From Paraburkholderia tropica (GTDB taxonomy: Bacteria; Pseudomonadota; Gammaproteobacteria; Burkholderiales; Burkholderiaceae), in the NCBI RefSeq assembly GCF_914484835.1, contig NZ_CAJZAR010000081.1:1-62070 (forward strand): a DNA stretch of 62,070 nt, read 5' to 3'. A program made the position numbers and the translations under genes. The notes beneath the pieces are model-generated. The model was given only the letters and a program-made list of their open reading frames with translations. It searched no databases and was not told where the DNA came from. Shown here piece after piece: positions 10,521 to 19,005 of the stretch (its first letter is position 1; every line of letters begins with the position of its first letter).

Positions 10521-11732
10521 TCAGGAAGTCTGCGCGCTCGCGTTCACGCGCGGGCGCGTGGCGTAATGCACCCACGCGGCCAGTGCGGTGAAGCCGAGGC
10601 CCGCCACGCACACGCCGATCCAGCCGAACGCATGCCACGTCGCCGCGCCCACGGCCGATCCCGTCGCGCCGCCGATGAAATAGCAGACCATGAACACGGT
10701 GTTCACGCGGCTGCGCGCCTCGGGCCGCAGCGCGTAGATGCGCGATTGGTTCGAGATCTGCGCGGCCTGCACGCCGACGTCGAGCACCACGACGCCGATC
10801 ACGAGCCCGATCAGGCTCTTGCCCGAGAACGCGAAGATCACGAACGCGAGCGCCATCAAGCCGATCGACATCGTGATGACCGCGCGCGGCCCGCGCTTGT
10901 CCGCCGAGCGTCCGGCCCACGGCGCGGCCAGCGCGCCCGCGGCACCGACGATGCCGAACAGCCCCGCGACCTGCGGACCGAGATGGAACGGCTCGCCCGC
11001 GAGCAGCAGCGTGAGCACGGGCCAGAACAGGCTGAACGCGGCGAACAGGCAGGCGCCCGTCGCCGAGGCTTCGCGCAGCCCGCGCAATTCCACCGCGAGA
11101 TGCCACATCGAACCGAGCAGCTTGCCGTAGCTGAGCGTCGAAGTCGGCTGACTTTTCGGCAGCTTCTTGACGATGACCACGGCGAGGCAGAGCAGCACCA
11201 CGATCGACGCGCCGAACACCGAGCGCCAGCCGAAGTACTGTCCGACGAAACCGGCGGCGGTCCGCGCGAGCAGAATGCCGATCAGAAGGCCGCTCATGAC
11301 GGTGCCGACCGCGTGGCCGCGTCCTTCGGGCGGCGCGAGTTCGGCGGCGAACGGCACGGCTTGCTGCGCGATCGTCGAGAGCACGCCCATGGCCAGGCTC
11401 GCGCCGATCAGCACGGGCAGCGTGGGCGCGGTCGTCGCGACGAGCAGCGCGCAGCAGAGCAGACCGGTCTGCATGAGGATGATGCGGCGGCGGTCGAAGC
11501 GGTCGCCGAGCGGCGCGAGCAGCAGCATGCCGGCGGCGTAGCCGAGCTGCGTCGCGGCGGGCACCGCGCCGATCCATGCCGCGCCGCCCGGGAAGGCTTG
11601 GCGGAAGTCGTCGAGCAGCGGCTGGTTGTAATAGATGTTCGCGACCGAAATGCCCGCGATGGTCGCGAGCAGAAGCAGGAGGCCGCGCAGCGACCGGCTT
11701 TCGCCGGCGGATGCGGATTCGGGTGTGGACAT
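10521..11732 (-). CDS. MFS transporter (YnfM/arabinose-efflux-like)
   Basis: A 403-aa, 12-helix inner-membrane transporter. The first helix reads LLATIAGISVANIYYNQPLL, a start typical of the YnfM/YgaY group of drug:H+ antiporters, and the loop 2-3 motif is APLGDRFDRRRII, the MFS motif A. The start has no strong ribosome site. It lies downstream of the phosphodiesterase gene on the same strand with a 130-bp gap, so co-transcription is possible but not shown. The substrate is unknown. Confidence 0.78.
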   Translation of the reverse strand: MSTPESASAGESRSLRGLLLLLATIAGISVANIYYNQPLLDDFRQAFPGGAAWIGAVPAATQLGYAAGMLLLAPLGDRFDRRRIILMQTGLLCCALLVATTAPTLPVLIGASLAMGVLSTIAQQAVPFAAELAPPEGRGHAVGTVMSGLLIGILLARTAAGFVGQYFGWRSVFGASIVVLLCLAVVIVKKLPKSQPTSTLSYGKLLGSMWHLAVELRGLREASATGACLFAAFSLFWPVLTLLLAGEPFHLGPQVAGLFGIVGAAGALAAPWAGRSADKRGPRAVITMSIGLMALAFVIFAFSGKSLIGLVIGVVVLDVGVQAAQISNQSRIYALRPEARSRVNTVFMVCYFIGGATGSAVGAATWHAFGWIGVCVAGLGFTALAAWVHYATRPRVNASAQTS

Positions 11733-11862
11733 GGGCGCTGGGGCGGCCGTTCGCGGCGGAAGGGCCCGATACGTAAAGGGCAGACCGGCGCGGGGCCGGG
11801 CGTGCCGATCATACCGGAGCGCCGGGGTTTCTGCTGGCGCGGGTCCGGCGCGCTGACGGGGA

Positions 11863-12696
11863 TCAGACGATCAGCGCGCCCGACGGCTCGTGGAACGGAT
11901 ACGGGCCGTCCGAGGCCTCGACATAGGCGTGATGCGTGACGATGCCGCGCGCGGCGTCGTAGCGGTGCAGCGCGAACGCGGGCGGTTCGAGCGTGAACGA
12001 GGAGGGCGCGTCGGGCGCGAGATCGAGCGTGACCTGATGCGCGGGCGCGGGCACCGCGCTCGCGATGGTGCCGCCGAAGCGCACGAACATCGGCCGGTGG
12101 ACGTGGCCGCAGAGCACGCGCTCCACGTTCGGATGCTGCGCGATCAGCGCTTCGAGCGCGCGGGCCGCGGGTTCGTCGAGGCGGATCGCGTCCATGTGCG
12201 CGATGCCGCAATCGAACGGCGGATGATGGAGCGCGACGATCACCGGCCGGCCGCGCGCGGCGTCGAGCTGCTGTGCGAGCCAGCCGAGGCGCGCTTCGCA
12301 GAGCGTGCCGCCGCTGCGGCCCGGCTGCATCGAATCGAGCGCGATCACGCGCAGCGGACCGAGATCGACGGCGTATTGCACGAAATCGCCGGGTTGCTGC
12401 GCGTGCAGTTCGGTGCGATCGGCGAATACCTCGCGCAAGCCCTCACGGCCATCGTGATTGCCGATCAGCAGCCAGTACGGAATCTCCAGCGTGTCGAGCA
12501 GCGTTTTCAGGTGCCGATACTCGTCGGCGCTCCCGCAATCGACGAGATCGCCGGTGATGAGCACCGCGTCGGGACGCGGCGCGAGCGCGTTGAGTCGCGC
12601 AATGGTGCGCGCGAGCTGCGCGGCGGTATCGACGCGCCGGTAGGCGAGCGCGCCCGGCGGCTTGATGTGCAGATCGCTGATCTGGGCGAGCAGCAT
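11863..12696 (-). CDS. Calcineurin-like phosphodiesterase, GpdQ/CpdA type
   Basis: A 277-aa class III cyclic-nucleotide/phosphodiester hydrolase. All metal-binding motifs of the fold are present: D8-L-H10, G49-D50, GNHD at 79-82, ALHHPP near 170 and GHVH near 205. The N-terminus MLLAQISDLHI and the segment RPDAVLITGDLVDCG closely resemble the glycerophosphodiesterase GpdQ as I remember it. It follows the ABC ATPase gene by only 21 bp and is the last member of the transport cluster, suggesting it cleaves an imported phosphodiester. cAMP phosphodiesterase (CpdA) is the alternative. The ATG at 12696 has a GAGG ribosome site. Confidence 0.8.
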   Translation of the reverse strand: MLLAQISDLHIKPPGALAYRRVDTAAQLARTIARLNALAPRPDAVLITGDLVDCGSADEYRHLKTLLDTLEIPYWLLIGNHDGREGLREVFADRTELHAQQPGDFVQYAVDLGPLRVIALDSMQPGRSGGTLCEARLGWLAQQLDAARGRPVIVALHHPPFDCGIAHMDAIRLDEPAARALEALIAQHPNVERVLCGHVHRPMFVRFGGTIASAVPAPAHQVTLDLAPDAPSSFTLEPPAFALHRYDAARGIVTHHAYVEASDGPYPFHEPSGALIV

Positions 12697-12717
12697 GGAT
12701 GACCTCGGTTGTAAAAG

Positions 12718-13758
12718 TTACGCGAGCGCGATCAGCGCGTCGGGCGCGATGGCGATGCCGACAGGCGTGCCGCGCGCGAGTTCGATGCGGCCCGCCACGT
12801 CGATGAACAGCGCATCGGGCGCGGCGCCGCCGATCGTCAGGCGCGTGCGTTCGCCGAGAAACGTCGACTGCTCGATCGTGCCGCGCAGCGCGGCGGCAGC
12901 GGGATCGGCGAGCGTGGCGTCCTCGGGGCGGAAAAAGAGTTCGTTCGCGCCGTTCCGGGCGTTGCCCGGCGCGTGCACCGCGCCGCCCGTGGTGCGCAGC
13001 ATGCCGTCGCGCCACTCGCCCGCGAGGCGATTGAGCGTGCCGATGAACTGCGCGACCGCGCGGCTCGCCGGGCGGTAGTAGATGTCGCGCGGCGTGCCGA
13101 TCTGCTCGATGCGGCCGTGGCTCATCACGACGATGCGGTCGCCCAGCTCCATCGCCTCGGCCTGGTCGTGCGTGACGTAGACGGTCGTCACGCCGAGATC
13201 GCGCAACAGCGTGTTCATCTCGCCGCGCAAAGTGTCGCGCAGGCGCGCGTCGAGCGCGGTCAGCGGTTCGTCGAGCAGCAGCACGCGCGGGCGCGGCGCG
13301 AGTGCGCGAGCGAGCGCGACGCGCTGGCGCTGGCCGCCGGAAAGCTGCGAGATGGGTTTGTCGGCGTGCGCTTCGAGACGCATCATCGCGAGCAGTTCGT
13401 CGACGCGTTCGCGCGCGGCCGCGCCGCTCACGCGCTGAATCTTCAGACCGTAGCCGATGTTGCCGCGCACGTTGAGATTCGGGAACAGCGCGTAGTTCTG
13501 GAACACCATGCCGACCTTGCGGCGCTCGATGGGCAGGGCGGTGACGTCGTCGTCGCCGAATGCCACGCGGCCGCCCGCGTCGGGCGTTTCCAGTCCGGCG
13601 ATCAGGCGCAGCGTCGTGGTCTTGCCGCAGCCCGACGGGCCGAGCAGCACGAGCGTCTCGCCCGCGCCGATGCTCAGGTCGAGCGGCTCCAGCACGCGCG
13701 TGCCGCGAAAGGTTTTCGCGCAGTGCGTGAGCGTGATGGGAATCGAGTCGAGTTTCAT
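12718..13758 (-). CDS. ABC transporter ATP-binding protein (PotA/FbpC/PhnT-like)
   Basis: A 346-aa importer ATPase that energises the two permeases encoded upstream. Walker A GPSGCGKTT (about 39-47), signature LSGGQRQRVALARAL, Walker B VLLLDEPLTALD, and a switch His in VYVTHDQAEAM are all intact; a C-terminal TOBE-like regulatory domain begins near 245. This layout is that of the CUT1/polyamine/iron/phosphonate group. Its ATG overlaps the stop of the permease gene (ATGA), indicating translational coupling. Confidence 0.88.
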   Translation of the reverse strand: MKLDSIPITLTHCAKTFRGTRVLEPLDLSIGAGETLVLLGPSGCGKTTTLRLIAGLETPDAGGRVAFGDDDVTALPIERRKVGMVFQNYALFPNLNVRGNIGYGLKIQRVSGAAARERVDELLAMMRLEAHADKPISQLSGGQRQRVALARALAPRPRVLLLDEPLTALDARLRDTLRGEMNTLLRDLGVTTVYVTHDQAEAMELGDRIVVMSHGRIEQIGTPRDIYYRPASRAVAQFIGTLNRLAGEWRDGMLRTTGGAVHAPGNARNGANELFFRPEDATLADPAAAALRGTIEQSTFLGERTRLTIGGAAPDALFIDVAGRIELARGTPVGIAIAPDALIALA

Positions 13759-14729
13759 TCGGCATCCTCACTATGCGTGGATGGTGCGGCGGTCGCACGC
13801 TTTGTATTACCGCCGTTCGTGTCCACGCCGAGCCACTGCATCGCCACCAGCAGCGGCATCGTCATGATGAAAAACAGGATCGTGTAGGCGCTGCCCACTT
13901 CGATGCGCAGCGAGGCGTAGGTATCGGCGAGACCGACGGGCAGTGTCTTGGTGTCGGGCGTGTGCAGCATCCACGTGAGATTGAATTCGCCGATCGAGAG
14001 CGTGAGCACCGCGAGCGCGCCCGCGACGATGCCGGGCCGCGCGTTCGGCAGCACGATCGTGACGAAGCGCTGCACGAAGGTCGCGCCGAGGCTCGCCGCG
14101 CCTTCTTCGAGCGTGCGCAGATCGCTGGACGCGCACACGGCCGCCACGGGCCGCACCATGAAGGGCAGCGTGAACACCACGTGGCCGACCACGATGAAGG
14201 CCGCGCTCATGCGGAACGCGGAAAAGCCGCTGTAGACCACCAGCAGCGCGAGCGCCGAAGCGAGGCCGGGCAGCGCGACGGGCATCACGAGCAGTTCCTC
14301 GATCACGCGCGAGAGGCGCGTGCGGCTGCGCGCGAGCGCGTAGCCGGCAGGCACGCCCGCGACGAGCGTGACGGCGAGCGTGGCGGCCGCGACTTCGAGC
14401 GAGAGGAATACCGAGTCGTGATACTGCGTCCAGACCTGATCGAGCCAGCGCAACGTGAGGCCGCTCGCCACGCCGCGAAAATAGTTGACGGTGAGGCCCG
14501 CGAGGATCGACATCACGACGGGCACCACGAGGAACGCGCAGGTGGCGAGCGTGACGGCCCATTGCGCGGCGGCGAGCCACGCGCGCGCGCCGGGCCACGC
14601 GAGGCGTTTGCGCCGCGTGGCGGGCGGCAAGGAGGAAGCGGGCGTGGCGATCGCGTTCATGCGTCGTTCGATGCGTCTTTCGGATGGTGTCGATGACGTG
14701 CTGAGGGCGGCTCGATGCAAACGGCTCAT
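13755..14729 (-). CDS. ABC transporter permease (second, PhnV/PotC-like)
   Basis: A 324-aa inner-membrane permease. About 55 N-terminal residues (Arg/Ser/Pro rich) precede the first helix (AQWAVTLATCAFLVVPVVMS). The cytoplasmic EAA-like loop reads EEGAASLGATFVQRFVTIVL, which couples to the ATPase. The start at 14729 is chosen because its ATG overlaps the upstream TGA (ATGA); an internal ATG at 14660 is an alternative. Its stop overlaps the ATPase start in the same way. Confidence 0.82.
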   Translation of the reverse strand: MSRLHRAALSTSSTPSERRIERRMNAIATPASSLPPATRRKRLAWPGARAWLAAAQWAVTLATCAFLVVPVVMSILAGLTVNYFRGVASGLTLRWLDQVWTQYHDSVFLSLEVAAATLAVTLVAGVPAGYALARSRTRLSRVIEELLVMPVALPGLASALALLVVYSGFSAFRMSAAFIVVGHVVFTLPFMVRPVAAVCASSDLRTLEEGAASLGATFVQRFVTIVLPNARPGIVAGALAVLTLSIGEFNLTWMLHTPDTKTLPVGLADTYASLRIEVGSAYTILFFIMTMPLLVAMQWLGVDTNGGNTKRATAAPSTHSEDAE

Positions 14730-15550
14730 GCGGTCGCCGCCACCGAGGCGCCCGTGAGGCTGCGCGCGAGCGTCAGCACGGCCCACGTCACGGCGCCGAG
14801 CACGATCGACAGACCCGCCGCCGTCACCATGTTCGCGTTGAGCGTGAACTCGGTGTAGATCGTCATCGGCAGCACGTCGATGTCGGTGGCGAGCGTGAAC
14901 GCGGTGCCGAAGGCGCCCATCGCCGTCGCGAAGCACACCGCGCCGGCTGCGATCAGGCCTGGCGCGAGCGCGGGCAGGATCACGTCGCGCATCACGCGCC
15001 ACGGCGACGCGCCGAGCGAACGCGCGGCCTCTTCGAGCGAGGCGTCGAGCTGGCCCGCGACCGCCATCACCGTGACGATCACGCGCGGAATCGAGAAGTA
15101 GAGATAGCCTGCGAAGAGGCCCGCCATCGAATAGGCGAACACCCAGCGCTCGCCCGTGAAGCGCAGCGCGAGTGCGCCGATCAGGCCCTGGCGGCCCGCG
15201 AGCATGATCACCATGAAGCCGACCACCACGCCCGGAAACGCGAGCGGAAACGTCAGCAGCGCGACCAGCGCGCGGCGTCCCGCGAAACGTCGGCGCGCGA
15301 GCAGCAGGCCGCAGATCGTCGAGATCGCGAGTGTCGCCGCCGTGACCGCCGCGGAGAGCAGCACGGTCGAGAGCAGCGCGCTCATGTAGCGGCCGTTGCT
15401 CAGCAGCGCGGCGTAGGTGGCGAACAGATGGCCGTCGGCGCTGACCTGGACGAGCGCGACCATCGGCAGCAGCCAGAACGCGAGAAAGATCGCGAGCGCG
15501 GGCGCGACGAGCGCCACGCGCCAGCGCAGGGGAAACGTGAGATCGTGCAT
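14726..15550 (-). CDS. ABC transporter permease (first, PhnU/PotB-like)
   Basis: A 274-aa permease with six predicted helices, starting MHDLTFPLRWRVALVAPALA. The EAA motif is EEAARSLGASPWRVMRDVIL. Such paired binding-protein-dependent permeases form a heterodimer. The gene follows the solute-binding protein by 40 bp and overlaps the second permease by 4 bp. The start lacks an obvious ribosome site. Confidence 0.83.
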   Translation of the reverse strand: MHDLTFPLRWRVALVAPALAIFLAFWLLPMVALVQVSADGHLFATYAALLSNGRYMSALLSTVLLSAAVTAATLAISTICGLLLARRRFAGRRALVALLTFPLAFPGVVVGFMVIMLAGRQGLIGALALRFTGERWVFAYSMAGLFAGYLYFSIPRVIVTVMAVAGQLDASLEEAARSLGASPWRVMRDVILPALAPGLIAAGAVCFATAMGAFGTAFTLATDIDVLPMTIYTEFTLNANMVTAAGLSIVLGAVTWAVLTLARSLTGASVAATA

Positions 15551-15590
15551 GACAGGGCGAATGGGGACGAACGTGTTGGCTACGGCGCGC

Positions 15591-16694
15591 TCAGTGCATG
15601 ACCTGCAGATAGCGCTCGCCGAAACGCTGCTGCTGCGCGGCCATCTTCGCGAAATCGACCGGTTTGGCGCGCGCGTAATCGCTCGCGGGCAGGAACTTCG
15701 CGGCCGCTTCAGGCGACAGCGCGTTCGCGCGCACGGGGCGCAGATACGCGTCGGCCCAGAGCTTCTGGCCTTCGTCGGAGAGCACGAAATCGAGCACCTT
15801 CTTGCCGTTGTCGGCGTGCGGCGCGTTCTTCACGAGGCTCATCACGTAGGGCACCGAGATCGTGCCTTCCTTCGGAATCACGAATTCGACGTTGGCGTGA
15901 TCCTTGTACTTCGCGCGATAGGCGTCGAAGTCGTAGTCGAGCAGGATCGGAATCTCGCCCGAGAGCACGCGCGCGTAGGCAGTCTGCTTCGGCACGATCG
16001 GCTGGTTGGCCTTGAGCTTGCTGAACCACTCGATGGCGGGCTGGAAGTTGTCGAGCGTGCCCCCGAGCGCGAGATTCACGGCCACGGCGCCCGCATAGCC
16101 CACGAAGGCGCTCGACGGATCGAGGTAGCCGATCATGCCTTTGTATTCGGGCTTGAGCAGGTCGGCCCACGAGCGCGGCACCGGCTTGCCGTCGAGCGCG
16201 TCCTTGTTGACGAAGAAGCCGAGCGTGCCCGAGTGGATCGCGAACCAGTAGCCTTGCGGGTCTTTGAGGTTGGCCGGAATGTCGTCCCAGTGCGCGGGCT
16301 TGTACGGCGCGATCACGCCTTTGTCCTTCGCCTGGAACGCCGACGACACGCCGAGATACACCACGTCGGCGACCGGGCTTTTCTGCTCGGCCATCAACTG
16401 GGCGATCGACTGGCCCGAGTTCTTGTTGTCGAACGGCACGCGGATGCCGGTCTTGCGCTGGATCGCCTGGATCTGGCCGGCCCAGTCGGCCCATTCGGGC
16501 GGGCAGTTGTAGCAGATCGCGGTGGCGTCGGCGTGCGCGAGCGTCGGCGCGGCCAGGCCTGCCGCGAGCGTGAGCGCGAGGCCGAGCGTGGCCGCGGCGC
16601 GGCGGGCGAGGGCGGCGAGCGTGCCGATCGGCGTGGGCTGCGTTGGCCGCATGGCCGAGGAAAGCGGACTGGCGAAAGCGAAGCGGCGAGTCAC
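15591..16694 (-). CDS. ABC transporter periplasmic solute-binding protein
   Basis: A 367-aa exported protein of the bacterial extracellular solute-binding family (iron/polyamine/phosphonate-like, cluster D). After a long signal peptide ending LAAPTLAHADA, the mature part begins with ICYNCPPEWADW and carries ADVVYLGVSSAFQAKDKGVI, WADLLKPEYKGMIGYLDPSS and IPILLDYDFDAYR, matching periplasmic-binding-protein folds. I chose a GTG start at 16694 because GGAG lies 7 nt upstream; the ATG at 16652 has none. The ligand is unknown; downstream phosphodiesterase suggests an organophosphate or phosphonate. Confidence 0.8.
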   Translation of the reverse strand: MTRRFAFASPLSSAMRPTQPTPIGTLAALARRAAATLGLALTLAAGLAAPTLAHADATAICYNCPPEWADWAGQIQAIQRKTGIRVPFDNKNSGQSIAQLMAEQKSPVADVVYLGVSSAFQAKDKGVIAPYKPAHWDDIPANLKDPQGYWFAIHSGTLGFFVNKDALDGKPVPRSWADLLKPEYKGMIGYLDPSSAFVGYAGAVAVNLALGGTLDNFQPAIEWFSKLKANQPIVPKQTAYARVLSGEIPILLDYDFDAYRAKYKDHANVEFVIPKEGTISVPYVMSLVKNAPHADNGKKVLDFVLSDEGQKLWADAYLRPVRANALSPEAAAKFLPASDYARAKPVDFAKMAAQQQRFGERYLQVMH

Positions 16695-16888
16695 GTCGGG
16701 TCTCCGGGTCGGAAGGGCGTGGATAAGCGTTAGTGGGTGGGCGTTCGGGCCGCGCGCGTGAATGCGTCGTGCGGCCCGCTGGCCGTGTGGGTGTCGTGTG
16801 CTTCGGGTACGTCCCGTACGTTCCTTACGTGCCGGACGTCGGCTACGAAAAGCGACGGCGGACGAAGACCGATCGATGCCGAACCGGA

Positions 16889-17944
16889 TTACGACACGAT
16901 GCTGCCGCGCGCGCGCTGCAGCGAACCCGAGTGCGTCACGTTGGCGATGGCCGCGATCGTGCCGCCCTCGCGCAGCGTGTGCGGCAGCGTGAGCCCGAGC
17001 GACGGACCCGCATATTCGCCGCCGATGCGCGCCATCAGACGCTGCCACGCCGAGCGGCCGATCTCGCCATTGGGCGTGCCGATGCTCGCGAGCGGCGGCG
17101 CGAGCAGCTCGCTCACCGCGAGGCCGTCGAAGCCGAGAATCGACATGTCTTGCGGCACGCGCATGCGCGCGCGGCGCAGGCCGCGCATCACCACCATCGC
17201 GAGCAGGTCGTTGCTGCAAAAGAGCGCAGTGGGCCGCGACGGGCCGCTCGTCAGATGCGCGAGCACCGAAGGCGCAAGTTCCGCCGTGTTGAAATCGATT
17301 TCGAGCGCGGGTGCGGGCGTGAGGCCCGCCTGTTCCATCGCCTGCGCGTAACCGGCGTGGCGCTGGCGCGCGCGGTCGGAGGCGGCGAGCGTGCCCGCGA
17401 GCATCAGGATGCGCCGATGCCCATGCGCGATCAGCGTGCGCACGCCGTCGAACGCGGCCTGATGATTGTCGACCGAGACCGACGGACGGCGCTTCGTGTC
17501 GTTGTGCATGAGCACGTAGAGCGGGCCGTCGGCGTCGAGTTCGTCGAGGAGCGGATGCGTGTCCGCGTCGGCGACGGTCAGAATCAGGCCCTCGACGCGT
17601 TGCGCGCGCAACGTTTCGATCGCGTGGCGCTCGCGCTGGGCGTCGTATTGCGTCGTCATCAGCATGAGACGGAAGCCTTGCGCGGACGCCAGTTCGTCGA
17701 TGCCTTGCAGACACTCCGCGAACACCGGATTCGCGAGCGTCGGCAGCACCACGCCGATCAGGCGTGTGCGCTCGCCGCGCAACTGGCGGCCGAGCGGGCT
17801 GGGGATGAACTTGAGCGCGTCGATCGCCTCGCGCACGCGGGCGAGCGTGACCGGATTGACCGTGTGCGGCGCGTTGATCGCCCGCGAAACCGTGGCGATC
17901 GAGAAGCCGGCGTGTGCGGCGACATCCTTGATGGTTGGCGTCAT
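16889..17944 (-). CDS. LacI-family transcriptional regulator
   Basis: A 351-aa repressor. The N-terminal helix-turn-helix MTPTIKDVAAHAGFSIATVS and hinge (LKFIPSPLGRQLRGERTRLIG) are textbook LacI; the C-terminal part is a periplasmic-binding-protein-like effector domain (VLPTLANPVFAECLQGID, FCSNDLLAMVVMRGLR, LGFDG). It is the first gene of the minus-strand transport cluster, 194 bp upstream of the binding-protein gene, and probably controls it in response to the substrate. A candidate operator lies just upstream of its own start. Confidence 0.87.
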   Translation of the reverse strand: MTPTIKDVAAHAGFSIATVSRAINAPHTVNPVTLARVREAIDALKFIPSPLGRQLRGERTRLIGVVLPTLANPVFAECLQGIDELASAQGFRLMLMTTQYDAQRERHAIETLRAQRVEGLILTVADADTHPLLDELDADGPLYVLMHNDTKRRPSVSVDNHQAAFDGVRTLIAHGHRRILMLAGTLAASDRARQRHAGYAQAMEQAGLTPAPALEIDFNTAELAPSVLAHLTSGPSRPTALFCSNDLLAMVVMRGLRRARMRVPQDMSILGFDGLAVSELLAPPLASIGTPNGEIGRSAWQRLMARIGGEYAGPSLGLTLPHTLREGGTIAAIANVTHSGSLQRARGSIVS

Positions 17945-17960
17945 GCGGGAGGCCCGGGCG

Positions 17961-17976
17961 ATGTAAACGTTTTCGA
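17961..17976. promoter_or_regulatory. Candidate LacI-type operator
   Basis: GTAAACGTTTTC contains the perfect 8-bp palindrome AAACGTTT (17965-17972) with a central CG, the pattern typical of LacI/GalR-family operators. It lies about 20 bp upstream of the regulator's start, so autoregulation is likely. No second copy was seen in front of the binding-protein gene. Confidence 0.55.
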
Positions 17977-18025
17977 CGGGCCGATTATGGGAAGCGCGTA
18001 TGACGGCGCGATGACGGGCGCGCGC

Positions 18026-18054
18026 TTGGGAGGGGCGCGGCGCAATGGTAGAAT
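18026..18054 (+). promoter_or_regulatory. Promoter of the split tRNA-Leu gene
   Basis: TTGGGA (18026-18031), a 17-bp spacer and TAGAAT (18049-18054) give a good sigma-70 promoter starting about 6 nt before the tRNA. Confidence 0.65.
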
Positions 18055-18066
18055 CGCGTCCGCCCT

Positions 18067-18428
18067 GCCGGGGTGATGAAATTGGTAAACATAGCGGACT
18101 TAAAAATAAATTGAGTGCCCAGCCGGAAACGGCCGGTGCAGAACCCCTCAAATTCGGCGAACCCCCTGGGCCTGCGGGCACCGAGGCAACGCCGAGCCAA
18201 GCCGGTTGGCGCGTGATGCGCCGGCGCGGAAGGTGTAGAGACTAGACGGGGGGCGCCTAAGGTTGGCGCGGCGTGTCACGCGAAAGCGGCACGCGGCGCA
18301 CGGCGACGGCGAAGGCATAGTCCAGCGCACGAACGCCCGCTACGATGAGCGGGTGGCGTCGAAAGACGTAGTGTGACGAAAATCCGCCGCCTCACGGCTT
18401 GCCGGTTCGAGTCCGGTCCCCGGCACCA
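18067..18428 (+). tRNA. tRNA-Leu(UAA), split by a group I intron
   Basis: The exons are 18067-18101 and 18379-18428. Joined, they give a complete class II tRNA: acceptor GCCGGGG/CCCCGGC, D-arm with TGAAATTGGTAAACA, anticodon stem GCGGA/TCCGC closing loop CTTAAAA, variable arm CGCCTCACGGCTTG, T-arm CCGG-TTCGAGT-CCGG and an encoded CCA end. Loop positions 34-36 read TAA, so it decodes UUA (and probably UUG). The intron breaks the anticodon between U34 and A35, exactly where cyanobacterial and plastid tRNA-Leu(UAA) introns sit. A strong hairpin terminator follows. Confidence 0.95.
18102..18378 (+). ncRNA. Self-splicing group I intron in tRNA-Leu(UAA)
   Basis: A 277-nt intron with no reading frame of note. 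P1 can form between exon ACTT (18098-18101) and GAGT (18113-18116), leaving the U.G pair at the 5' splice site. The core strands are clear: GAGCCAAGCC (Q/P6 region, near 18194), GGAAGGTGTAGAGACTAGAC (R/P7, from 18228) and AAGGCATAGTCC (S/P7', near 18312). P7 pairs GACTA (18240-18244) with TAGTC (18318-18322). The last nucleotide is G (18378), the expected omega-G. The layout follows the IC3-type introns of cyanobacterial tRNA-Leu; it is more GC-rich. Confidence 0.93.
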
Positions 18429-18461
18429 GATGTTGTTCCAGTGGATTCCGCTGGAATCATG

Positions 18462-18498
18462 AAACCCGCGATAGCGTCACGCTTCGCGGGTTTTTTGT
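18462..18498 (+). terminator. Terminator of the tRNA-Leu gene
   Basis: AAACCCGCG (18462-18470) and CGCGGGTTT (18485-18493) form a stem followed by further Ts (TTTTTTG). Confidence 0.85.
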
Positions 18499-18723
18499 TT
18501 GCGCGCGCGAAAAGTCGGCGGGAAGTCGATGAGAAGGAAACTGGCCTACCGGCGAACGGGCGCAAACGCAGGAAGATCGAGCGAAGCGCCCCTTGGCGCC
18601 CGGCGCGCTGCGGCATCGAAAACCGCGTCATTGCAGAAATCGCGAAATCGCCGGATCGTCGGGCCGCGCGCCAGCGCGATCCCCCATCCCGACGCAAGCC
18701 GCCGGGCGAACGATCCAGAGCGA

Positions 18724-18825
18724 TCAGCGGTTGCCGATCTGACCGGTGTGCGGATTCACGAGCCGCGCAAAACCGAACAAAGCGGCAATGGCGAGCGGCG
18801 ACGCGATGAAAAAGGCGGTAAGCAT
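18724..18825 (-). CDS. Possible 33-aa single-pass membrane peptide
   Basis: The frame reads MLTAFFIASPLAIAALFGFA followed by RLVNPHTGQIGNR. It is one strongly hydrophobic helix with a short polar tail and looks like a real micropeptide. There is no good ribosome site before the ATG at 18825, so the call is tentative. Unknown function. Confidence 0.35.
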   Translation of the reverse strand: MLTAFFIASPLAIAALFGFARLVNPHTGQIGNR

Positions 18826-19005
18826 GATACGAGTTAAGACAAACCGTAACAAAGTGTTAGGTAAGTGTACCCCGGGCATGCGCTTTGAATATGAGGGAGA
18901 ACGACAACAAACTATTGCACGCGCGCAAGAACCTGCGGAAAAAACCGCGTGCTTACCAGCGGAAAGGCTTGTGGGACGGGGCTTTGAGGCGGAAGGGAGG
19001 CGATT

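Noticed and set aside
18067..18428. A tRNA-Leu pseudogene interrupted by foreign DNA
   Set aside because: Both halves are intact, joined exactly at U34/A35, and the insert has group I core strands and omega-G.
18379..18428. Integrative-element attachment site at the 3' end of tRNA-Leu
   Set aside because: No second copy of the tRNA 3' end and no integrase or phage gene was seen downstream within the window.
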